64,000 nt of DNA from Opitutaceae bacterium (GTDB taxonomy: Bacteria > Verrucomicrobiota > Verrucomicrobiia > Opitutales > Opitutaceae). How positions within the stretch are numbered: the stretch's first letter is position 1; every line of letters begins with the position of its first letter. Positions 1 through 9,200 of the stretch are shown here, piece by piece. The notes under the pieces are model-generated. The model had not been told where the DNA came from, searched no databases, and was given only the letters and a program-made list of their open reading frames with translations. A program made the translations under genes and the position numbers. The DNA is taken from contig JADJTK010000011.1 of assembly GCA_016711225.1 (NCBI GenBank), positions 62,001 to 126,000 on the forward strand, in the 5' to 3' direction.

Positions 1-1794
<1,794 letters not shown>

Positions 1795-1808
1795 TCGCCG
1801 AATGGTGG

Positions 1809-1827
1809 GGCGGGCTTCACGCCCGCC
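1809..1827. repeat. Short hairpin after glnS
   Basis: GGCGGGC, loop TTCAC, GCCCGCC: a perfect 7-bp stem 15 bp after the glnS stop. There is no T-run, so it is a weak terminator at best. It could also be a degenerate repeat element. Confidence 0.5.
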
Positions 1828-1980
1828 ACCCGCCACGACGTCCCGTAACTGGACGACAAAGTCGTTCAACGCTTCGAACCGTCCAGGAATTGAATTCCTT
1901 GGTCCACACCGCCGGTGGATGCCCATCTCCGGCGTCTCCGTGACATTTGAGGCTCCGCCCGCCGGTGACCCAGTTACACC

Positions 1981-2229
1981 ATGCCTCTGAGCATTGCCAT
2001 CAAAGAGCTCCATGCTACCACCGATGAGCACGTGCGCCGCCCCGGCGGAGCTCATACACAGATCCTCATCACGGATCGCGGCGAGCCGGTCGCGGTGCTC
2101 TCGAATCCTGCCCTGCTGAAAATCCGCCGGCGCAAGCGTACCCTGCTCCCGGAATTCGCCGCGTTGATGGCCCGCGCGCCGGGCGACGATGTTATGCAGG
2201 ACCTGGGCGCGATCCGCGGCGACCGATGA
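1981..2229 (+). CDS. Phd/YefM-family antitoxin, apparently orphan
   Basis: An 82-residue protein with the N-terminal layout of Phd/YefM antitoxins: a short strand and helix (SIAIKELHATTDEHV) followed by a strand-turn ILITDRGEPVAVLSNP, the usual dimer and DNA-binding core. The C-terminal tail (FAALMARAPGDDVMQDL) is the part that would clamp a toxin. No PIN or RelE toxin follows; the next 130 bp is pyrimidine-rich repeat DNA. The partner has therefore been lost or lies elsewhere. Family assignment is from motif resemblance. Confidence 0.75.
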   Translation: MPLSIAIKELHATTDEHVRRPGGAHTQILITDRGEPVAVLSNPALLKIRRRKRTLLPEFAALMARAPGDDVMQDLGAIRGDR

Positions 2230-2254
2230 TCTTCTGTGATCACTCGCACGCGAC

Positions 2255-2345
2255 CTCTTCTGCCTTCTTCGTTCTTCCTTCTTCATTCTGCCTTCAGCCT
2301 TCCCGCTCCCCCAATCCCTTCCTGCTCGTCACCGCTACTCCCGGT
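2255..2345 (+). repeat. Pyrimidine-rich TTCTGCCTTC-type tract
   Basis: Almost pure C/T stretch made of variants of TTCTTC, TTCTGCC and CTTCAGCCTTC, lying just before the acyltransferase gene. A longer tract with the same words lies at 31985-32180, also just upstream of a plus-strand gene. Confidence 0.6.
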
Positions 2346-2362
2346 CTCCACGCTTCAGCCAC

Positions 2363-3040
2363 GTGAAAGCCTCCGACTTCTTCCGCCTCCCCGACTCGCT
2401 TGCTTCCTTTGCTGCGTATTTCCCAGCCGATGTCGCGCCCTGGGAATGGTTGAAGCAGATCGGTGCCGCCCTCGCCGCCCAGGACTTCTCCGGCGGGCAG
2501 GCGCTCCCTCCCGGTATCCATGCCGAGGGACCGGTCTTCGTCCACCCCACCGCGCAATTGCCCCGCTATGCCACGCTGCTCGGGCCAATCTGGATCGGGC
2601 CCGGATCCAAGCTGCTCCCGGGCTGTTTCCTGCGCGGCAATGTCATCGTTGGTGCCCGCTGCACCGTCGGCCATAACGCCGAGCTCAAGAACTCGCTGCT
2701 GATGGACGCCGTACAAGTACCGCATCGTCCCTACGTCGGCGATTCGATCCTCGGCAATGCCGCCCACCTCGGTGCTGGTGCGGTGCTCTCCAATCTTCGC
2801 CTCGATCAGAAAGCCATCACGGTGCGCCTGCCCACCGGCACCTTCGACACGGGCCTGCGCAAGTTTGGTGCGGTCCTGGGCGACGCCGCCGAGGTTGGCT
2901 GCAACGCCGTCCTCCAGCCTGGCACTCTCCTTGGGCCCCGTGCCTTGGTGATGCCCACCATGGCCTTCGGCGGCTACCTGCCCGCCGCCACCATCGCCCG
3001 CGTCCGCGACCAAATCTCCACGTTTCCCCGCCGCGACTGA
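2363..3040 (+). CDS. Hexapeptide-repeat (left-handed beta-helix) acyl/nucleotidyltransferase-like protein
   Basis: A 225-residue protein starting at GTG. Residues about 55-200 show hexapeptide periodicity (VFVHPTAQLP, IWIGPGSKLLPG, VIVGARCTVGHNAEL, AHLGAGAVLSNLRL), typical of the left-handed beta-helix in GlmU, LpxA and related acyltransferases. The segment with GNAAHLGAGAVLSN resembles the GlmU C-terminal domain, where a conserved region binds acetyl-CoA and sugar phosphate. No uridylyltransferase domain is present. A role in amino-sugar or nucleotide-sugar acylation is likely; the substrate is not visible. The first 50 residues are helical and family-specific. Confidence 0.8.
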   Translation: MKASDFFRLPDSLASFAAYFPADVAPWEWLKQIGAALAAQDFSGGQALPPGIHAEGPVFVHPTAQLPRYATLLGPIWIGPGSKLLPGCFLRGNVIVGARCTVGHNAELKNSLLMDAVQVPHRPYVGDSILGNAAHLGAGAVLSNLRLDQKAITVRLPTGTFDTGLRKFGAVLGDAAEVGCNAVLQPGTLLGPRALVMPTMAFGGYLPAATIARVRDQISTFPRRD

Positions 3041-3470
3041 ACTGGTTCGGAGCAGCTGACAAGGGGAGCATAACGGTACGGTATCCATCGGATCGGCGGT
3101 TTAAGAGGCTTTGCTCACGCGCCCTTCGAAACGGCAAGCGGCTGGCATCTTCCTTCCCCTGACTCGTCTTTCTCCGGTCACAGCGACGTTCGCCAGAACG
3201 TCGTTATTCCGTGAGCACCGCACATCGCCGCTGGTGCGTATCGTGTCCCCTTCCGTCCGCCTGGCTGCGGCAGCCGGCCCCACATCCCCATTCAGCTCTC
3301 GCTCGCACTCCTGCGCCTCCGGATCCCCTCGCCTCGCCATTTGCCCGCACTCCGAATCGCCGCAGTACGAACGAGGCGAAATTCAAGTCTTTCCCGAGTT
3401 GCCAAGGCGGCCCCGGCACGCTGAGTATTTTCACCCCCTTCCCCTCCGACCGCGCTTTCGCCCCACCGCC
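3041..3470. other. Intergenic region, no gene seen
   Basis: I find no convincing coding sequence in these 430 bp. They contain one perfect inverted repeat, CGACGTTC, loop GCCA, GAACGTCG (3184-3203), which could be an operator for the EIIA-like gene downstream. No clear promoter hexamers. Confidence 0.5.
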
Positions 3471-4220
3471 ATGCCCCATCGTACCCTTTCCCTAGATGAA
3501 GTTGCCGACTACCTGCACCTCGGCCGCGAAGACATCGAGCGCCTCCTGAAGACGGCCGACATGCCGCACACGCTGCGCGGCGGCCGGCCGGTGTTCCAGC
3601 ACGGCGAAATCGATGCCTGGGCCTCGCGCCGCATCCTCGGCATGCCCGACCGCCGCCTCACCGCCTTCCACGAAAAGACGCGATCGGTCGTGCGCCGCAT
3701 CCGGGACGAGGATGCCCTCATGCCTGAGCTGGTGCGCACCGACCTCATCGACCTCTCCCTCTCCTCCCGCACCAAGGCCTCCGTCCTGCGCGACATGGTC
3801 GACTTCGCCGCCCGCACCGGCCGGGTGAACGACCCGAAGGCGCTGCTCGAGAGCATCTTGGCCCGCGAGGAACTTTGCTCGACGGCCCTGCCCGGTGGCG
3901 TGGCCCTGCTCCACGCCCGCCACCAGGAGGAATTCCAATACGAAGGCTCCTTCCTGCTGTTGGGCCGCACTGTCCAGACCATTCCCTTCGGCGCCCCGGA
4001 CGGCAGCTACACCCGCCTCTTCTTCCTGCTCTGCTGCCAGGACGACCGGTTGCACCTGCACACTCTTGCCCGGCTTTGCTTGATGGTCCAACGGACCGAC
4101 CTGCTCCCGCAGCTCTGGCACGCCTCCGATGCCGAGTCGGCCCATTCCATCCTCAGCGAATGCGAACAGACCGCGCTGTTGGGCAAGAAGCCGGCTGATG
4201 CCGAGGTCGAGGCCGGCTGA
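3471..4220 (+). CDS. HTH-PTS EIIA (PtsN-like) regulator
   Basis: A 249-residue protein. Residues 1-55 (LSLDEVADYLHLGREDIERLLKT) are a MerR/excisionase-type helix-turn-helix. Residues about 85-235 are a fructose/mannitol-type PTS IIA domain with GGVALLHARH, where His138 corresponds to the phosphorylated histidine of PtsN/FruA-IIA. The SRTKASVLRDMVDF opening is typical of IIA-2. The fusion suggests that phosphorylation state is coupled to a protein or DNA-binding output, as in nitrogen-PTS control; no EIIB, EIIC or rpoN is nearby. The ATG was chosen because homologous HTH sequence begins right after it. Confidence 0.85.
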   Translation: MPHRTLSLDEVADYLHLGREDIERLLKTADMPHTLRGGRPVFQHGEIDAWASRRILGMPDRRLTAFHEKTRSVVRRIRDEDALMPELVRTDLIDLSLSSRTKASVLRDMVDFAARTGRVNDPKALLESILAREELCSTALPGGVALLHARHQEEFQYEGSFLLLGRTVQTIPFGAPDGSYTRLFFLLCCQDDRLHLHTLARLCLMVQRTDLLPQLWHASDAESAHSILSECEQTALLGKKPADAEVEAG

Positions 4221-4436
4221 CCCGGAGCCGCTCGTCCGCCCGCAGCCCGGATGCTCTCCATCCGCAGGCTGCGCCGTTTAGGCTTCTGGCTGTTGGCCAC
4301 CAAACCCCGGCGGGCTGATTGCGCGTGCGTCACTTCCATCCCGCCCCCCGCTCCGATGCCGCACGCGACCTTCGTGCGGCGCCGCCGGGCACGGCGGCCA
4401 CGCAGGAGCACCTCAGCCCCGGAAGGTGCTGGGTTC

Positions 4437-4486
4437 GCGCTCCGACCGCTTAAGTGGACGGCCGTCCACTTAAGCGGTCGGAGCGC
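4437..4486. repeat. Perfect 50-bp palindrome, GACCGCTTAAG family copy 1
   Basis: Each 25-base arm mirrors the other exactly around a central GG|CC. The core is GACCGCTTAAGTGGACGG and its complement. It lies 44 bp before the NADAR gene. The same core is found perfectly at 16582-16617 and in variant form at 5100-5135 and 11624-11659. Confidence 0.95.
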
Positions 4487-4530
4487 AAACCTCCCATGAC
4501 GCCGGCACGGTTCCCGCTACACGCTCAGCA

Positions 4531-5109
4531 ATGGCTGCCCCACGCAACAAAACCGAGCTTCTGGCCTCGCTCCCTGGAGACACTCCTCCCTTCGTCTTCT
4601 TTCTCGATCCACGCGCTGCCCCCGACCGCCAACCCGGACCCGCCGTGCTCAGCCAGTGGTGGCCCTGCCGGTTCACCTTCGACCATCGCCGGTTCCACAC
4701 CGCCGAGCACGCGATGATGTACGCCAAAGCTCAACTCTTTGGAGACCACGCCACCGCTGCCCGCATCGCCTCCACCTGGCATCCCTTCGAGGCCAAGGCG
4801 CTGGGCCGGAGCGTGCGTGGCTTTTACGAAACTCGCTGGCAGGCCGAACGGGTGCCCATCGTCATAGCCATCAACCGGGAGAAATTCTTCCAGAACCCGG
4901 TCCTCAACGCCTACCTGCAGTCGACCGGTCGGGCCGTCTTGGCCGAAGCAAGCCCGACCGACCTGATCTGGGGCACCGGTATTGCCGCCACCGATTCCCG
5001 AGCCACCACCCCCGCCGCGTGGCCGGGTGAGAGCCGGCTCGGCTTTGCCCTAATGCAAGTACGCGAACTATTGGCGCCCTCGCCCGCCATTCCCGCTGCG
5101 ACCGCTTAA
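4531..5109 (+). CDS. NADAR-family (YbiA-like) protein
   Basis: A 192-residue protein matching the NADAR fold. It has LSQWWPCRFTFDHRRFHTAEHAMMYAKAQLFGD near residues 38-75 with the conserved E-H-M-M-K pattern, KALGR at about 90, a basic segment with NREKFFQNPVL, and the closing LIWGTGI and W-G-E-S-RLG-AL segment. YbiA-type members remove ADP-ribose or ribose groups from N-glycosides, including riboflavin intermediates, and other members reverse ADP-ribosylation; the substrate here is unknown. The TAA stop (5107-5109) lies inside the left arm of palindrome copy 2. A Nudix gene follows about 130 bp downstream on the same strand. Confidence 0.88.
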   Translation: MAAPRNKTELLASLPGDTPPFVFFLDPRAAPDRQPGPAVLSQWWPCRFTFDHRRFHTAEHAMMYAKAQLFGDHATAARIASTWHPFEAKALGRSVRGFYETRWQAERVPIVIAINREKFFQNPVLNAYLQSTGRAVLAEASPTDLIWGTGIAATDSRATTPAAWPGESRLGFALMQVRELLAPSPAIPAATA

Positions 5110-5135
5110 GCTCACGGCCGCGAGCTTAAGCGGTC
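5100..5135. repeat. GACCGCTTAAG palindrome, copy 2
   Basis: Two 18-base arms with one internal mismatch around CGG|CCG. The left arm supplies the NADAR stop codon. Family member of 4437-4486, 11624-11659 and 16582-16617. Confidence 0.9.
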
Positions 5136-5243
5136 GGCACCGCCCGCACCAGCCCCTCCTCCTTGCCGCGACCAGCCGGCAACTTCGCTCTTCCCTCCCC
5201 GCCGGCCCCGCCCCACCCTGCGCGTCCTCTCCTTCGCGCCGCC

Positions 5244-5752
5244 ATGCTTCCTACAAGATCAGCGTCCTTGTCTTCGTCGAAAACCGCGTCGGCGAGCTCC
5301 TGCTCATCGAACGCACCAAGGCCCCCAACGCCGGCCGCTGGAGCCCTATCGGCGGCAAGCTGGAGATGCCCACCGGCGAGTCCCCCTTCGAGTGCGCCGC
5401 CCGCGAGGTGGGCGAGGAGATCGGCCTCAAGATCATCGCTGAGCGCGACCTGCACCTCTTCGCCATGATCGCGGAGAAGGCCTACGAAGGGCACAGCCAC
5501 TGGCTGATGTTCCTATTCCGCTGCCAGGTGCCCATCAATGCCCTGCCGCCCACCATCGACGAGGGCCGCTTCGGCTTTTACTCGCGCGCCGCCATCGAAC
5601 GCCTGCCCCTGCCCGAGACCGACCGCCAGGCTCTCTGGCCGATCTGGGACCGCCACCGCCACGGCTTCGTGGCCCTGCGCGCCGACTGCCACCCGTCTCA
5701 GAAGCTCGACGTCGTCGTCGAGCAGCTGATTCCGGGCCTGCCCCCGAGCTGA
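5244..5752 (+). CDS. Nudix hydrolase, frame break at the start
   Basis: Nudix fold protein, probably hydrolysing a nucleoside diphosphate linkage. The Nudix box reads GGKLEMPTGESPFECAAREV followed by GEEIGL, with the R-E and E-E metal ligands in place and two more residues than usual between the first Gly and Glu. Upstream the same frame gives the expected beta-strand YKISVLVFV, but no ATG, GTG or TTG is available. The natural ATG (5244) is one base out of phase (only 8 nt between it and the TAC codon for Y). One missing base near 5247-5251 would repair the gene. The intact-frame part runs from 5252; an internal ATG at 5366 would cut off half the Nudix box and is unlikely to be the true start. 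Confidence 0.8.
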
Positions 5753-6212
5753 GCCACCCCCTTCTGGTGGTGCCAACTCATGGCCGGGCCAGCCTTCACA
5801 GGCGCCCGGCCGGTCCCTCCGCCTTGTCGACATCCCCACGCAAGCCTCGCCCGTCGGCCTGACGGGGCCGCGACGGCCCCGGCATTTCGCGTCGCGGCAA
5901 AACGCCCTCACCTCCGTCCGTTCGCGCCGCAAATCCACCGGCGAGCGTTTGCGGCCTCGCGCCTGCTCTTCGTGCGGGTGCGGCTATGACGCTGTTTTAA
6001 CGAAAGCCGCCCCGGGGCGGATCGCTTCCTTTATACAGCGTGTGAAAATCGCCGTGTTCGCCCTTCGGCGACTCTTCGGGTGATGCCTTCCTCCCTTTCG
6101 CCCTCTATCTCTCCCTCCGTTCTTTTCGAACCTGGGCACGCGCCCGCGCAAGGCTCTTTGCGGCACTCCTAGCCGGTGCCGCGCCAGCCGACGTCCCCTG
6201 ATCACCCCCGTC
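5753..6212. other. Intergenic region, no gene seen
   Basis: 460 bp with short open frames but none with recognisable protein features. I see no clear hairpin with a T-run and no promoter I would defend. It presumably holds the promoter of the large secreted protein. Confidence 0.4.
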
Positions 6213-9200
6213 ATGCTCATTCGTCGCATCCTCCCCCTCCTCTCGTTGCTGGCGCTTCTCCCCGCCGTCCCTCTCGCTGCCGCACCGAATACACCCGCGC
6301 GTGTCGCGATCGGTCTCACCCAGACCGCCGCCGCCAATCCGCCGCTGGGCGCCAACGAATTCGGCGACCCGGGCGGCACCGCCTTCTCCGCCGGCAACCT
6401 CATCTCCGATTCCGGCTTCGAGCCGATCTCCCTACGCCGCCGGGTGCGCATCGTGCGTTGCGGCACCGAAAACGGATATCCATGGTTCGAATTCACCGAA
6501 GGCGGCGGCATCACCAACTGGGAGCTCACCACCACCGGCCTCTACAACGGCGCCAACGTCCGCCTCTACCGCCTCGTCGACGCCCAGGGCCAACCGCTCC
6601 CGACCAACTCGGCCGGTGACAACCTCGAGCTGACCAACGCCACCGCCTACCTCCCGGTCGGCACCGCCTCGATCCCGGTGGCCGGCATGCCCAACCTCCC
6701 GCTCGGGGGCTGGGTCGACACCGCCTACGCGATGCCCAACTCCGTCTTCGGCACCCGCGCCAACCTCGACTACACCGACGCCCGCTGGGTCGAGAATGGG
6801 AAAACCTATTACTACATCGTCACCGCGATCGGTTCGAACAACACCGAGACCGGCGGCACCAACGAGAGCGATCCCTCCCTCGCCCCCGAGCTCGTCGCCA
6901 CCCCGCAGGCAAGTCTCCCGACCACGCCGCGCCTCTACGCAGCCTCCGGCGACGGTTTCAACGAGATCGGCAGTGTGCAGGCCGGCGGCTGGTTCGGCTT
7001 CCAGCCTGCCCTCGCCGGCGCCACCGGCACCGTGACCTGGGCGTTGCTCAACGCCGACAACACCCCCTACGCCATCCCGGCCGGCCTCGGCTTCAATACG
7101 GCCACCGGCGAGCTCTCCGGCAGTCCGACCGTGACGCCGCCGACCACCCGCCTGCGTTTCCGCGCCACCGCCAGCAACGGCACCGCCACCCGCGACTTCA
7201 TCCTCAACAATCCCGCGTGGACCACCGCCGGCGGCACCACCCGCCCGCTACCGCCCACGAACGTCACCGCCACCGCGGCCAATGGCTACGTGCACCTCAC
7301 CTGGTCCCCCAGCCCGACCGCCGGAGTCGTCGGCTACCGCGTCTACCGGGCCGAGTTGCCACGCGCACAGCAGCGCCAGCGGGTCTACCTCAACGCCGGC
7401 GCGCCCGCTCTCCAGCCCTACGACTACGTCCACATCGAGAAGCGCATTCTCACCGCCGACCCCATGTGGGCGCACCCGCGCGTGCGGACCGGCCATGTGG
7501 AGGAAACGTGGCGCGGCAATGGTGACACCGAGCTGCAGCGCGTGCCACACCCCGGGGCCATCCCCGCCGAGTTCCGCTTCCCGGGCGAGACCTGCCTGCG
7601 CGTCACCGCCACCACCGCCGGCCAGACCGACATCGGCGGACCGTACATCTTCTACCCGCTCAATTCCGGTGGTGAATCGGAATGGTACAGCCAGCTCGAA
7701 CCCGGCCGCACCTACCGTTACGAGGCGTGGATGCGCCAGGAAGGGCTCGCCGCCTCCGGCCAGGTGTCGCTCACCTTCGGCGGCCAGTACTCGAGCCTCG
7801 CGCACAGCTTTGCCGTCGACGGCCAGTGGCGCCTCTACGGCTTCGAGTTTACCGCCCCGACGCCGCCCACCGACGGCATGCACGGTTGCCCGGTCGTCCG
7901 TTTCACCGGGCCCGGTCGGCTCTGGTTCGATAACATCCGCCTCTTCCGCGCCGATACGCCGGCCGACATTACCGCGACCTTCGCACCTCCGAGTCCCGCC
8001 GCCCTCGGGCAGATGATGGCCAGCCAGCCCCTCACCGGGGCGAAGGGCATGCTCCGCTCGATGAACGTGCTGCTCAACCAGTCCACCATGGCCGCCGCGC
8101 TCCGCCTGCACCGGGACGCGAGCCTCACCATGAACTGGTACCAGTCCGCCGGCGGCGCGAGCAACATGACCGCGCCGGTGTTTCTCAACTACGCCCTGCT
8201 CACCGGCGACTCCGCGGCGAACCGCATGACTCCTTGGCTCAACGTCTCCTCGCACATGAGCGAGCAGGAGTGGCTCATGCTCGTCGAGTACCTCTCGGCC
8301 CCGATCGACCCGAGCAGCCCTGCCGACGTCGCCGCCAAGCCCTGGGCGTATCTGCGCTACCAGCAGCGTGGTGTCGCCACCCCGTGGACCGACGAGTTCA
8401 CCCGCATCTACCTCGAATTCGCCAACGAGACCTGGCACAACGGCGTGGTCTCCGACGAGTGGTTCGGCTGGTCGACCAGCGGCTCTGTCCATGCCGGCAG
8501 CAAGGAGTTCGGTCTCGCCGCGAACTTCATCACCACCTTCACCCGCGACCACTCGCCCTACTTCGCCGCCGCCAACGCCGCCGGCAAGCTGCGCTTCGTG
8601 ATGGGGAGCAACTACGTCGACTACGCCGAACAGGCGGCCACGGGCGCCCCGCTCGGCCACGCCATCGGGCATACCACCTACGTCGGCCCCAAGTGGGAGG
8701 TCGGCGAGACTCCGCTGGCCACCTACGACGACCACGGCATCCAAGCGACCCTCCTCGGCTCCGTCGCCGACACCGAACAGCTCTTCACGAACTACCGGCG
8801 CTGGCGCGAACAACTCGCCGCCGCGGGGCACGTCATGGACTTGCTCGGCTACGAAGGCGGGCCCAGCGGCTATTCGCTTCCCGGCCAGGATGCGAGCGAC
8901 CAGGCCCACGAGTTCTCTGAACGCTATGGCAAGTCGCTGGCGATGGGTGTCGCCGCCCTGGACGCCTGGCTGGCCGCCTACCGCTACGGCTTCTCCGACC
9001 AGGCCTATCTCGGCTTCGGTTCCGGTGACTATTGGTCCTCCCACACCGCGCCCAACCACGGCAACCGCCCCCACCCCGGCTGGCTCGCGCTCGTGCTGCG
9101 CAACCGCTACGCCTCCGGCCGCCTGATCGACGCCGTCGTCACCCAGGCCCCGACCGTCGCCTGGGACGGCACCGAGTATCCGCTCGTCTCCTCCTACGCT

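Noticed and set aside
1889..1901. GGAATTGAATTCC palindrome as an operator
   Set aside because: Short and isolated; no second copy and no regulator or target to link it with.
2236..2676. Open frame starting in the pyrimidine-rich tract
   Set aside because: It reads repeat DNA and then the wrong frame of the acyltransferase gene.
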